NCBI GenBank assembly: GCA_016705245.1
Contig: JADIYM010000003.1
Span: 248,001-312,000 of the forward strand
DNA length: 64,000 nucleotides
Source of the DNA: Blastocatellia bacterium
GTDB taxonomy: Bacteria; Acidobacteriota; Blastocatellia; UBA7656; JADIYM01
Reading direction: 5' to 3'
In this document: positions 8,287-19,544 of the stretch, one piece after another
How the letters are laid out: the number at the start of each line of letters is the position of its first letter
Position numbering within the stretch: position 1 is the first letter of the stretch
The notes under the pieces: generated by a model
What the model was told of the DNA's origin: nothing
The model's input: only the letters and a program-made list of their open reading frames with translations
Database searches by the model: none
Position numbers and translations under genes: made by a program

Positions 8287-9111
8287 CTACTTGGTCCGTC
8301 GACGAACGATGAAGCGGTCCGTGTTCTTGTTGCGCCGTGTCTTGTAACCGCGCGTGGGCTGACCCCACGGCGAAACCGGGTTGCGGCCACCCGAGGTCTT
8401 GCCCTCGCCGCCGCCATGCGGGTGATCGACCGGGTTCATCGCGACGCCGCGCACCTTCGGTCGCCGACCCTTCCAGCGCGAGCGTCCGGCCTTGCCCAGG
8501 CTCACGTTCTGGTGCTCGGCATTGCCGACCTGGCCGATCGTCGCGACGCAATCGAGGGGTACGCGCCGGACTTCGCCCGACGGCACCTTGATGAGCGCCC
8601 AATCGCCTTCCTTCGCCTGCAGCTGAACTGCGGCGCCGGCCGAGCGCGCGATCTGCGCGCCACAACCCGCCTTCATCTCGACGTTGTGCAGCGTCGTGCC
8701 GAGCGGGATGTTCCGCAGCGGAAGCGCATTGCCGACGATGATGTCCGCATCGGGACCCGAGACGATCGTCTGGCCAACCGCCAGGCCGATCGGCGCCAGA
8801 ATGTAGCGCTTCTCGCCATCCACGTAATTGATCAAAGCGATGTGCGCCGAGCGGTTCGGATCGTACTCGATCGTAGCCACCTTGCCGGGAATACCCGACT
8901 TGTCGCGCTTGAAGTCGATCTTGCGGTACTGACGCTTGTGGCCACCGCCGCGCCGACGCATCGTGATGCGCCCGTTGTTGTTTCGACCCGAGATCCGCGT
9001 CTTCGGCTCGAGCAGACTCTTCTCCGGCGTCGACGTGGTCAGCTCGTCGCGCGTCAGGTACGTCTGGTACCGCCGCGCGGGGCTGGTCGGTGTGAGCTTC
9101 TTGATGCCCAT
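8287..9111 (-). CDS. rplB: 50S ribosomal protein L2
   Basis: Large-subunit protein needed for subunit joining and peptidyl transfer. It is 274 aa. Signatures are GRNNNGRITMRRRGGGHKRQ near residue 43, the SH3-like central part, and VRGVAMNPVDHPHGGGEGKT near residue 220, which includes the histidine (HPHGGG) close to the catalytic centre. It ends with a basic tail. It follows rplW by 17 bp. Confidence 0.98.
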   Translation of the reverse strand: MGIKKLTPTSPARRYQTYLTRDELTTSTPEKSLLEPKTRISGRNNNGRITMRRRGGGHKRQYRKIDFKRDKSGIPGKVATIEYDPNRSAHIALINYVDGEKRYILAPIGLAVGQTIVSGPDADIIVGNALPLRNIPLGTTLHNVEMKAGCGAQIARSAGAAVQLQAKEGDWALIKVPSGEVRRVPLDCVATIGQVGNAEHQNVSLGKAGRSRWKGRRPKVRGVAMNPVDHPHGGGEGKTSGGRNPVSPWGQPTRGYKTRRNKNTDRFIVRRRTK

Positions 9112-9128
9112 CGGTGCTCTCCTTCAGC

Positions 9129-9452
9129 CTAGATCGTGTCTTCGAACACGATCTCCTTCTCGCCCTCGGCGATGGTGACGTATGCCTTCTTCCAGTCCGG
9201 ACGGCGCCCTTCGAAGCGGCCGACCCGCTTGAGCTTGCCCTGCACGTTGATCGTCCGAACCGACTCAACCTTGACGCCGAAGATCTTCGAGACGGCCGTT
9301 GCAATCTCGGTCTTCGTCGCGGCCGGCGCCACCTTGAGCGCAAGCATCTGACGCGTGTTGCCGTTGCGGCCGTACGACTCGGGGTCGTCCTTCATTTCGA
9401 GGGCCTTCTCCGTGATGATTGGCCCGAGGATAACGTTCCAGACGGTACGCAT
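9129..9452 (-). CDS. rplW: 50S ribosomal protein L23
   Basis: Exit-tunnel protein that docks trigger factor and SRP. The 107-aa product shows VILGPIITEKALEMKDDPES at its start and VSKIFGVKVESVRTINVQGK near residue 53, followed by the RPDWKKAYVTIAEGEKEIVF block. The S10 operon order rplC-rplD-rplW-rplB is preserved. Confidence 0.96.
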   Translation of the reverse strand: MRTVWNVILGPIITEKALEMKDDPESYGRNGNTRQMLALKVAPAATKTEIATAVSKIFGVKVESVRTINVQGKLKRVGRFEGRRPDWKKAYVTIAEGEKEIVFEDTI

Positions 9453-9464
9453 ATCTTCTCCCCT

Positions 9465-10091
9465 TTAGCGCGTCAGCCGCGCGGCAAGCGCCTCGATGGC
9501 GGCCTTCGAAAAGATCAGACGGTCGTGCGCCAGAACCTCGTGAACATTGATCAGCGCATCGCTCGAGAGCGACACCGACGGCAGGTTGCGCGACGACAGA
9601 GCAAGGTTTCGATTCTCACCCCCATCGACGAGCAGCGTCTTCCGATCGTGGCCCAGCGCCGTCAGCACGGACGCAAATGCCGCCGTCTTGTGTGAGTCGA
9701 GCGCGAAACCGTCGACAACCGTGATCCGGCCCTCGCGTAGCCTCTCGGACAACGCGGAGCAGAGCGCGCCACGGCGCATCTTCTTCGGAAGCCGTGTCTC
9801 CCAGGGACGCGGTTTCGGACCAAAGGTCGCGCCGCCGCCCTTCCAGAGGGGCGATCGGATCGATGCGATGCGCGCTCGGCCCGTACCCTTCTGCCGCCAG
9901 AGCTTCCGGCCCGAACCGGACGTCTCGCCACGCGTCTTCGTGCTCACCGTGCCCTGTCGCTGGTTCATCTGGTACGCCTTGACGGCGTCGTAGATGAGCG
10001 CGCGATTGAGCGGTGCGCCGAAGATCGCTTCGTCGAGCTCGATCTGGCCGACCGTTTCGTTCTTCAGATTCTTGACGTCGAGAGTCGCCAT
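9465..10091 (-). CDS. rplD: 50S ribosomal protein L4
   Basis: Large-subunit protein with a loop reaching the exit tunnel; in some bacteria L4 also regulates the S10 operon. The 208-aa product has the loop signature TRGETSGSGRKLWRQKGTGR followed by ARIASIRSPLWKGGGATFGP at about residues 53-92, and a Rossmann-like C-terminal part. It starts 5 bp after the rplC stop. Confidence 0.97.
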   Translation of the reverse strand: MATLDVKNLKNETVGQIELDEAIFGAPLNRALIYDAVKAYQMNQRQGTVSTKTRGETSGSGRKLWRQKGTGRARIASIRSPLWKGGGATFGPKPRPWETRLPKKMRRGALCSALSERLREGRITVVDGFALDSHKTAAFASVLTALGHDRKTLLVDGGENRNLALSSRNLPSVSLSSDALINVHEVLAHDRLIFSKAAIEALAARLTR

Positions 10092-10096
10092 GGCCC

Positions 10097-10738
10097 TTAC
10101 CTCTTCACCTTGTTGATGAGCACGACCGCTCCGTTGGGCCCAGGCACCGCGCCGTGGACCAGCAGAAGATTCTGCTCGGAGTCGACCTGCACCACCTTAA
10201 GGTTCTTGACCGTCACGCGGGCATCGCCCATATGGCCGGCCATCTTCGTTCCCTTGATGACTCGCGAGGGGTAGGCCGACTGGCCGATCGAACCCGGCGC
10301 GCGATGGAACATCGAGCCGTGCGAGGCGCGACCACCAGCGAAGCCGTGGCGCTTCATGAAGCCCGCGAAGCCGCGGCCCTTCGACGTGCCAACGACCGTG
10401 ACCGTGTCGTTCGCCGAAAACTGATCGACGAGCACCTTGTCACCGACGTTCGTCGCCTCGCCATCCAGGACGTCCAGGCGGAACTCCTTGAGCACGCGCG
10501 TCGGCGCGGCGCCCTGTCCCGTTTTCTGGAAGTGGCCCTTCATCGGCTTGGTGACCTTTTTGGGCGGCCGATCCTCGACGAAGCCGAGTTGCACCGCTTC
10601 GTAACCGTCGGAGTTGACCGTCTTCTTCTGCACGACGACGCAAGGCCCAGCCTTGATCACCGTGACAGGAGTCACCGTGCCGTCCTCGTCGAAGACCTGC
10701 GTCATTCCGATCTTTCTGCCGATTATTCCGTTGACCAT
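10097..10738 (-). CDS. rplC: 50S ribosomal protein L3
   Basis: Early assembly protein near the peptidyl transferase centre. It begins MVNGIIGRKIGMTQVFDEDG and carries the strongly conserved FAGFMKRHGFAGGRASHGSM at about residues 129-148, then RAPGSIGQSAYPSRVIKGTK and MAGHMGD. It is 213 aa. The gap to rpsJ (79 bp) is among the larger ones in the cluster; no promoter was recognised in it. Confidence 0.98.
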   Translation of the reverse strand: MVNGIIGRKIGMTQVFDEDGTVTPVTVIKAGPCVVVQKKTVNSDGYEAVQLGFVEDRPPKKVTKPMKGHFQKTGQGAAPTRVLKEFRLDVLDGEATNVGDKVLVDQFSANDTVTVVGTSKGRGFAGFMKRHGFAGGRASHGSMFHRAPGSIGQSAYPSRVIKGTKMAGHMGDARVTVKNLKVVQVDSEQNLLLVHGAVPGPNGAVVLINKVKR

Positions 10739-10817
10739 GCCTGCTTCTCACCCCGCGGCGCGCGGAGAATGTCCCCCGCCGTCCCGCGCCTGCGACCCCG
10801 GCGAGGGGCCGTGGATG

Positions 10818-11144
<327 letters not shown>

Positions 11145-11192
11145 ATCGGTTCACATGCGAGGGGCGGTCGCGAAGACCGCCCCGGCAAACTC

Positions 11193-12380
<1,188 letters not shown>

Positions 12381-12414
12381 GGTGTCTCCTTAAGCCTTTT
12401 CCTCGGTCCGTCCG

Positions 12415-14508
12415 TTAGCGGGCGATGCCCTGGACTTTGGCGATGATCTCTTCGCTTACAGATTTGGGCGCTTCCTCGTACCGCAGGAAGTGCATCGTGT
12501 AGGTCGCACGGCCCTGGGTCATCGACCGCAGCTCCGTGGCATACCCGAACATTTCCGACAGCGGAATCGCAGCCGTAATGACCTGCGTTCCAGGACGCGC
12601 ATTCATGCTCTCGATCCGGCCGCGGCGGGACATGATGTCACCGTTCACGCTACCCATGTGATCCTCGGGCGTCACGACCTCGACCTTCATGATCGGTTCG
12701 AGCAGCACCGGCGACGCCTTCTTCGCGCCATCCTTGAATGCCATCGAACCGGCAATCTTGAACGCCATCTCCGACGAATCGACCTCGTGGTAGTTTCCGT
12801 CGTAGAGCGTGACGCGAATGTCGACGAGCTCGTAGCCGGCGAGAATGCCGCCTTCCATCGCTTCCTTGATGCCCGCCTCGATCGGCTTGATGTATTCCTT
12901 GGGAATCGAGCCGCCGGCGATCGCGTTGACAAACTCGAACCCGACGCCAGGCGCCGGCTCGATCTTGACCTTCGCGTGGCCGAACTGACCGCGACCGCCC
13001 GACTGGCGAACAAAGCGTCCGTCGCCGTCCGCCGGCTTGCGGATCGTCTCGCGGTAGGCCACCTGCGGACGCCCGACGTTCGCATCGACCATGAACTCGC
13101 GCCTCAGCCGGTCGACGATGATGTCGAGGTGAAGCTCGCCCATGCCGGCGATGATCGTCTGGCCCGTCTCGTGGTCCGTCGTGACGCGGAAGGACGGGTC
13201 CTCCTGCGCAAGCTTGGACAGCGCGAGTGAAAGTTTCTCCTGATCGACGCGCGTCTTCGGCTCGATCGCCTGGGCGATGACCGGGACCGGGAACTCGAGC
13301 GCCTCGAGAACCACCGGCTCGGACTCGGTGCAGATCGTGTCGCCAGTCGTCGCGTTCTTCAGGCCGCCAATTGCGATGATCTCGCCGGCCGATGCCGACT
13401 CGATGTCCTCGCGCTTCGCAGCGTGCATCCGCATCAAGCGGCCAACACGCTCGCGTGTGCCCTTCGTAGCGTTCAACACACCCGTGCCCGCTTCAACCGT
13501 GCCCGAGTAGATTCGGGCGAACGAGAGCTGGCCGATGTGCTTGTCCGTCATGATCTTGAAGACGAGAGCCGAGAACGGCGCCTTCGGATCAGCCGCCCGA
13601 GTAACCTCTTCGTCGGTCTTCGGGTCAATGCCGGTCACCGGCGGAATGTCGAGCGGGCTCGGCAGGAAGTCGACGACCGAATCGAGCAGCGTCTGCACAC
13701 CCTTGTTCTTGAACGCGGTACCTGCAACCACCGGAACGATCGCCAGCGACAGCGTCGCCTTTCGGAGCGCCGCGCGAACTTCCTTCTCGGTGATCGCCTC
13801 GCCCTCGAGGTATTTCGAAGCGAGATCGTCGTCGACGTTCGCAATCGCCTCGAGCATCTTGTCGTGGTACTCGTTCGCCTGGTCGACCATGTCGGCCGGA
13901 ATGTCGCGGACGTCGTAGTCGGAGCCCATCGTCGTGTCGTCCCAGATGATCGCCTTCATCTGAATCAGGTCGACGACGCCGCGGAACTGGTCTTCCTGAC
14001 CGATCGGGATCTGGATCATCACCGGGTTCGCGCTCAGTCGATCGACGAGCGTCTGCACGGCGTGGAAATAATCCGCGCCGGCACGATCCATCTTGTTGAT
14101 GAAACAGATTCGGGGAACGCCGTATTTGTCAGCCTGCCGCCAGACCGTTTCGGACTGCGGCTGGACACCGGCCACCGCGTCGAACACCGCGACCGCTCCG
14201 TCAAGAACGCGCAGGCTGCGCTCGACTTCGATCGTGAAGTCGACGTGGCCCGGAGTATCGATAATGTTGATTCGGTATTCGACGTCCGACCGCATCCAGA
14301 AGCACGTCGTCGCGGCCGACGTAATCGTGATGCCGCGCTCCTGCTCCTGCACCATGAAGTCCATCACGGCGGTGCCGTCGTGCACCTCGCCGATCTTGTA
14401 GCTGACGCCCGTGTAATAGAGGATGCGCTCGGTCGTCGTCGTCTTGCCGGCATCGATGTGGGCCATGATGCCGATATTCCGGAATGTGTTGAGAGATGAC
14501 GGTTTCAT
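12415..14508 (-). CDS. fusA: Elongation factor G
   Basis: GTPase that drives ribosomal translocation and takes part in ribosome recycling. The 697-aa product has RNIGIMAHIDAGKTTTTERI at about residues 10-29 (P-loop), DTPGHVDF near residue 84, NKMDRAGADY near residue 138, and domain IV with GGRGQFGHAKVKIEPAPG. The C-terminal GTQVITAAIPLSEMFGYATE is typical. It follows rpsG by 69 bp. Confidence 0.98.
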   Translation of the reverse strand: MKPSSLNTFRNIGIMAHIDAGKTTTTERILYYTGVSYKIGEVHDGTAVMDFMVQEQERGITITSAATTCFWMRSDVEYRINIIDTPGHVDFTIEVERSLRVLDGAVAVFDAVAGVQPQSETVWRQADKYGVPRICFINKMDRAGADYFHAVQTLVDRLSANPVMIQIPIGQEDQFRGVVDLIQMKAIIWDDTTMGSDYDVRDIPADMVDQANEYHDKMLEAIANVDDDLASKYLEGEAITEKEVRAALRKATLSLAIVPVVAGTAFKNKGVQTLLDSVVDFLPSPLDIPPVTGIDPKTDEEVTRAADPKAPFSALVFKIMTDKHIGQLSFARIYSGTVEAGTGVLNATKGTRERVGRLMRMHAAKREDIESASAGEIIAIGGLKNATTGDTICTESEPVVLEALEFPVPVIAQAIEPKTRVDQEKLSLALSKLAQEDPSFRVTTDHETGQTIIAGMGELHLDIIVDRLRREFMVDANVGRPQVAYRETIRKPADGDGRFVRQSGGRGQFGHAKVKIEPAPGVGFEFVNAIAGGSIPKEYIKPIEAGIKEAMEGGILAGYELVDIRVTLYDGNYHEVDSSEMAFKIAGSMAFKDGAKKASPVLLEPIMKVEVVTPEDHMGSVNGDIMSRRGRIESMNARPGTQVITAAIPLSEMFGYATELRSMTQGRATYTMHFLRYEEAPKSVSEEIIAKVQGIAR

Positions 14509-14577
14509 AAAAAATCGACGGTCCTGAAGAGTCCATCCGGGCGGCGCCGTGGGCCGCCCGGTGTCCTCACGGAGCTC

Positions 14578-15048
14578 CTACCACCGGTAATGCGCAAACG
14601 CCTTGTTCGCGTCCGCCATCCGGTGCGTGTCTTCACGCTTCTTGACTGCGTTGCCGCGGCTCGCCGCCGCATCCATGATTTCCTGCGCCAGGCGCTCGCG
14701 CATCGACTTCTCGTTGCGGGCTCGCGCATACGAGACGAGCCAGCGGATCGCCAGCGACTGTCCGCGCATCTGGCCGACTTCGATCGGCACCTGGTACGTC
14801 GATCCACCGACGCGGCGGCTCTTCACCTCGACGCGGGGCTTGACGTTGTCCATCGCCTTCTTGAAGACCTTCAACGGATCGTCGCCCGTGCGCGAGTTGA
14901 TCTCGGTCAGCGCACCATAAAAGATGCCTTCGGCGACCGACTTCTTGCCCTGCCACATCAGTCCATTGATGAACTTCGTCGCGAGCTGCGAATTGTAGAT
15001 CGGGTCCGGAAGGACCTCTCGCTTGGCTGCTACTCTGCGTCTCGGCAT
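14578..15048 (-). CDS. rpsG: 30S ribosomal protein S7
   Basis: Nucleates assembly of the 16S rRNA 3' domain; in other bacteria it represses the str operon. The 156-aa product begins MPRRRVAAKREVLPDPIYNS and has KPRVEVKSRRVGGSTYQVPI at about residues 69-88 and a C-terminal REDTHRMADANKAFAHYRW. It starts 24 bp after rpsL. Confidence 0.98.
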   Translation of the reverse strand: MPRRRVAAKREVLPDPIYNSQLATKFINGLMWQGKKSVAEGIFYGALTEINSRTGDDPLKVFKKAMDNVKPRVEVKSRRVGGSTYQVPIEVGQMRGQSLAIRWLVSYARARNEKSMRERLAQEIMDAAASRGNAVKKREDTHRMADANKAFAHYRW

Positions 15049-15072
15049 ACGTTCGTCTCCTGGGCCGTACCC

Positions 15073-15477
15073 TTACTTCTTCGCCTTGCCAGCGGCGACC
15101 TTGCCTTCCTTCGGGCGCTTTGCGCCGTACTTCGAGCGCGACTGCTTGCGGTTGGCGACCCCAGCGGAGTCGAGCGTGCCGCGAACGACGTGATACCGGA
15201 CACCCGGAAGATCCTTCACACGACCCCCGCGGATCAGCACGATCGAGTGCTCCTGCAGGTTGTGGCCGATTCCGGGAATGTACGTGGTCACTTCAATGCC
15301 GTTCGTCAGACGGACGCGCGCCACCTTGCGAAGCGCCGAATTCGGCTTCTTCGGGGTCTGCGTGTAGACACGCGTGCAGACGCCGCGCTTCTGCGGACAA
15401 CTCTGCAGCGCGGGACTCGCGGTCTTCGTCGTGATCTTCGTGCGGCCCTTGCGAACCAGTTGGCTTAGTGTCGGCAC
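15073..15477 (-). CDS. rpsL: 30S ribosomal protein S12
   Basis: Decoding-centre protein that controls accuracy. The GTG start gives MPTLSQLVRKGRTKITTKTA; an AAGGAGCGAAGGAA purine run lies just upstream, and the longer open frame above it has no S12 similarity. TQTPKKPNSALRKVARVRLT near residue 39 keeps the lysines typical of streptomycin-sensitive forms, and GGRVKDLPGVRYHVVRGTLD follows near residue 84. It is 134 aa with a lysine-rich tail. It is the first gene of the translation cluster here, and no rpoC lies upstream. Confidence 0.97.
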   Translation of the reverse strand: MPTLSQLVRKGRTKITTKTASPALQSCPQKRGVCTRVYTQTPKKPNSALRKVARVRLTNGIEVTTYIPGIGHNLQEHSIVLIRGGRVKDLPGVRYHVVRGTLDSAGVANRKQSRSKYGAKRPKEGKVAAGKAKK

Positions 15478-15808
15478 GTTCCTTCGCTCCTTCAGACGCG
15501 ACAAGCGCGCAAAGGGCCTCCCCGCGTCTGCGGGTCGGCTCCCGAATTCCTGACTCTTCGAAATGTGCTCCGAGGATGTCCTGCAAACCGTGCGGATTGG
15601 CGTCCTCGATCGCCCGAGTTTTGCTGTGGCGTGGCTTTCGTCGGGGAGAACCCCTTGGATGAGTACCACGTGTGGGACGCCGGAAACGCGGGTGACCGCG
15701 GTCCTGTTACGCCACAATTTCTTCTCAAGTACCTGCCAGGTCCAGATGACCTGTTCTTGCGCTCCACCCGCCTCCGCACTTCAGAACCAAATAGCTGGTG
15801 TGGCGCAA
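15478..15808 (-). other. Untranslated leader of the str-S10-spc cluster
   Basis: About 330 bases between the predicted transcription start and the rpsL start codon hold no convincing gene on either strand. Short open frames here lack family similarity. Such long leaders before ribosomal operons are often regulatory, but I could not recognise a specific riboswitch or protein-binding fold by eye. Confidence 0.5.
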
Positions 15809-15815
15809 GCGGCGG

Positions 15816-15844
15816 ACTATAGCTTCGGCAACGGGGGCTGTCAA
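15816..15844 (-). promoter_or_regulatory. Probable strong sigma70-type promoter for the ribosomal cluster
   Basis: On the minus strand a perfect -35 box TTGACA (15839-15844) is followed after exactly 17 bp by TATAGT (15816-15821), one mismatch from the -10 consensus. Transcription would start near 15809 and run into rpsL. This is the best promoter match I found in the window. Confidence 0.75.
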
Positions 15845-15979
15845 CAAGGAATTGTGAAAAAGTTCTCCGGAGGCCGTCTCACCGTGGCGTGGTACCCTCG
15901 ACCGACGCAGCCACTCTGGTCCGAGCGAACGAGGTTCGTTCAGATTCGGCGCGTGGGGAGTTTCGTGCAATTCCGCGCT

Positions 15980-15985
15980 TATACA
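15980..15985 (+). promoter_or_regulatory. -10-like box directly before the kinase start
   Basis: TATACA lies 5 nt before the ATG at 15991, so an mRNA starting near the A of the start codon would be almost leaderless. There is no clear -35 and no Shine-Dalgarno run. Confidence 0.4.
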
Positions 15986-15990
15986 TCGAC

Positions 15991-18900
15991 ATGCCCCTCG
16001 AAATGACCCCTGAACGGTGGCGCGAAGTCGAAGTGTTGTTCCGTCGGACGCTCGAATTGTCGGCGCCCGAGCGCCGTGCATTTCTTGAAGAAGTCTGTCG
16101 CGAGGACGTCGCGCTCCGCACGCACGTCCAGTCCCTGCTCTTCGCGCGCCAGCACGACAAGACGCGGGCCGAGTCTCCCGAGACCGACCCTGCGAATATC
16201 GTCACCTTCGTAACCGGCGCCGGCGCGGCCGTGCACACGTTGGATTTCGGCATTGGATCGGTGCTCGACGGCAAATACGCCATCGAGTCGCTGCTGGGCA
16301 CCGGTGGGATGGGTGCCGTCTCATGGCGCGCCAGGCGGGACTCGATCGTCCGGTCGCCATCAAGGTCGTTCTCGGCAAGTATCAGTCGCAGGATTCGGCC
16401 GTGGAGCGATTCAAGCGCGAGGCCATTGCCGTCGCCAGACTTCGCCATCCGAACATCGTCACGGTCTACGACTTCGGAATTGCGCCGGATGCCGGCACGT
16501 ACCTCGTGATGGAATACCTCGAGGGCCATTCCCTGCGTGCCGAGATGCGGCAGCATGGCGCCCTCCCGCTCGAGTCGGTCTTCGCGATCTCGACGCAGAT
16601 CAGCGCCGCACTCGACGCGGCGCATCGGGCCGGCGTCGTTCACCGGGACGTCAAGCCCGACAACGTTTTCCTCGCGTCGACGCCTGGGGGAACGGTCGCG
16701 AAGATTCTCGATTTCGGCGTTGCAAAACTTGTCGATGCCTCCGACCCCGAGCGAGATCCGCTGACCGGCATCAACGCCCGCATCGGAACACCGGCGTACA
16801 TGTCGCCTGAACAGTGTGAAGGTCGGACGGTCGATCCGCGATCCGACGTCTATGCGCTCGGAGGAATGGTCTTCGAGATGTTGACGGGACGGCCGCCCTT
16901 CATCGCTGATTCCATCGCCGGGCTCATCTATCAGCACGTCCACAATCCGCCCGAGCCTCCGAGCCGATTCCGACCGGGACTGTCCGCCGAAGTCGAAACG
17001 GCCGTCCTTCGCGCGCTGGCCAAGGACCCTCCGGAGCGCTTCGCCTCCGCAAGTGCCTTTGCCGAGCGCTCGATCCAGGACCGAGGCACGATCCGGGTGA
17101 TGCAGACCTGTCGATTCCCGGCCTGCAGTCCGTTGGAGGCGTGACGCAGAGCGGAGCGGACGACGCCGTGACCTCGACCGAACGTGCCGACCTCCTCACG
17201 GCACCACCGTCGAACCTGCCGGCCGCTGCAACGAGTTTCGTCGGTCGCGAGCGCGACGTTTCCGCCGCGCGTCGGGCGCTCACCAGCGGTCGACTGTTGA
17301 CGCTTACGGGCACCGGAGGAATCGGCAAGACTCGGCTCGCCCTGCGGATCGCCACGGAATCGGCACGCGACTATGCCGACGGTGTCTGGTTCGTTGAACT
17401 GGCGTCGGTCGCCGACCCGGCGCTCGTTTCCGTGAGCATTGCCACGGCCATCGGTGTCCGGACTCCTGAGGGCGGTTCGCTCTTCGACGCCCTCGTCAGT
17501 TGGGTCCATTCACGAAGGGCGCTCATCGTGCTCGACAATTGCGAGCACCTCGTCGAAGCATGCGCCGAGCTCGTCACGACGCTCCTTCGATCCGGTCCCG
17601 AGGTCCGGATCCTCGTGACGAGCCGGGAACCACTGGCTGTCGACGGAGAGTCGGTGCGGCCGGTTCCGCCGCTCGTCGTACCGGTCTCGGGAGCTGTTTC
17701 ATCCGTCGCGGACCTCTTCTCGAATGAGTCCGTTCGGCTCTTTGCCGAACGTGCGCGCCTTGTGAAGCCCGGTTTCGACGTCGGCGACCAGAACGCCGCC
17801 GTGGTGGCAACACTCTGCCGCCGGTTGGACGGCATCCCGCTTGCCATCGAACTCGCCGCGGCGCGAGCCAGCGTGTTGTCGGTGGAACAGATTCTCGACC
17901 GGATGGAGGACCGATTTCGCCTGTTGACCGGCGGCTCGCGGATGACGCTGCCCCGCCACCAGACGCCCGGGCGACCGTCGACTGGAGTTACGAGATGCTC
18001 ACGGACGACGAGCGGACTCTGCTGGCGCGCATGTCGGTCTTCGCCGGCGGCTGCTCGCTCGACGCCGCAGAGTCTGCGGCACGGGCGGAATCACGAGTTT
18101 GCACTCCTCGACCCGTTGACCCGCCCGTGGACCGATCGCTCGTGGTCTTCACTGATTCGACTGCACCCGCGCCGCATGCTCTGAGACCATTCGCGAATAC
18201 GCGCGACCGGCTCGTCGAAAGTGGCGACGTCGCGCAACGTCGCGCATGCGGCGTGGTGCCTCGAGCTCGTGTCCGGGCTCCGCAACGAATTTCGCGGACC
18301 GCGACAGCACGAGGTCTACGACCGACTCGAAATCAAACACGATAACCTTCGAGCCGCGCTCGAATGGACCATCCGGACTACCGGCGATGCTGAGACGGCC
18401 CTTCGCATTGCGGGCGGGCTCGCGATGTTCTGGAACACGCGAGGGCATACGACCGAGGGGCGTGACTGGACCGAGGCGGCGCTGGCCATCGACGCTTCGG
18501 CATCCGACGAAGCGCGCGACGATGCCCTTTACGGACTCGCGTTGCTGGCGCATTCGATCGGCGACTACCGACGTGCCCGGTCCGCCATCGAAGCCTGCGT
18601 CGAATTGCGAAAGGCAATGGGAGAACCGTCCGCCATCGCCCGGGCGCTGAACTATCGCGCGGTCGTACTCACGTCGATGAGCGAATACGCCGAAGCCGCG
18701 GCCGTGCAGGTGGAAGCGCTCGTGCTCAGCCGGACGAAGGGACTCGCCGACGAGGCGAACTACGGCGTGTACAGCCTCGGGATGATCGCCTATCGAACGG
18801 ACGATCTCGAGGAAGCGCAGGCCCGGCTCCGTGAAAGCCTCGATGGCTGGCGCGACTCGGGTCATCACGTCGCGGTGGCGTCCGTCCTCGGAACGCTTGG

Positions 18901-19378
18901 CGAGGTGATCCGGCTCTCGGGCGATCTGGTCGTGGCGTCAGCCTGTTTCTCCGAAGCCATAGATGTTGCGCAACGCGTCGACGCCCGTGCGCTTGGTGCC
19001 GCGGCGCGTGCCGGGCTTGGTCGTGTGGCGACCGATCTGGGTGACTGGGAAGGCGCCGCGGCGCATCTCTCCGATGCTGCTACGCTTCTGCGGCGCGACG
19101 GCGCGCGCGAGGATCTCGTGCGGCTCGTCGAGAGCTGCGCCGCGCTCGCCGGTGCGAAAGGTGATTCGAAGCTTGCATTCGTACTGCTCGAGGCTTCGAT
19201 TGCCGAACGGAAGCGCTCCGGGGCGCTACGAGCTCCGGTTACGGAGCGAAAGCTAGCCGGCGTGCGCGACGCGGCAGTCGCCGATATGTCGCCGGCTGAG
19301 GTGGTTGCAGCCGAGTCGCGCGGACGGTCAATGACGCTCGATGCCGCGCTCGAGCTCGCACTCGGACGCCCGACGTAG
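15991..19378 (+). pseudogene. Ser/Thr protein kinase - STAND ATPase - TPR protein, reading frame broken by many small indels
   Basis: Read across frames this is one protein of about 1,130 residues. An N-terminal helical domain (MTPERWREVEVLFRRTLELS) precedes a PknB-type kinase with glycine loop LGTGGMGAV, VAIK lysine, HRDVKPDN, DFGVAK and the MSPEQ activation segment. A STAND-type ATPase follows (Walker A TGTGGIGKT, LIVLDNCEHLVEA as Walker B), then TPR-like helices to the end. Frame changes occur near 16320, 17070 and 17966, and about six more fall within 18090-18240. Most look like single-base losses that leave the correct residues in another frame. The start at 15991 is preferred over an in-frame start at 15889. 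Kinase-ATPase-TPR fusions usually act as signal-responsive regulators. Either a decaying gene or a poorly resolved sequence. Confidence 0.8.
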
Positions 19379-19392
19379 GCCCGAGGGGAAAA

Positions 19393-19447
19393 GGCGTAGC
19401 CGTACAGAGTGCACATAGGAACGGAGTGCTCTCTGTACGGCCACGCC
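19393..19447. repeat. Short palindromic element, CTCTGTG family
   Basis: A 22-bp arm at 19393-19414 pairs with 19426-19447 with two mismatches and an 11-nt loop. The outer part (GGCGTRGCCGTACAGAG) is shared with the elements at 24574 and 26263. It lies 15 bp after the preceding stop codon and could end transcription. Confidence 0.85.
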
Positions 19448-19544
19448 ACCTCCCTGTCGGCTAACCTTGACTTTCTCCGCGATTCGCGGTGACGTTGCGT
19501 CTCATCGGCGTCCCGTGCGGGTACTTCCGGAGCCCCCCATCATC

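Noticed and set aside
17371..17847. Minus-strand frame opposite the STAND ATPase
   Set aside because: Low-complexity Ser/Thr/Arg composition; the plus strand has clear Walker motifs.
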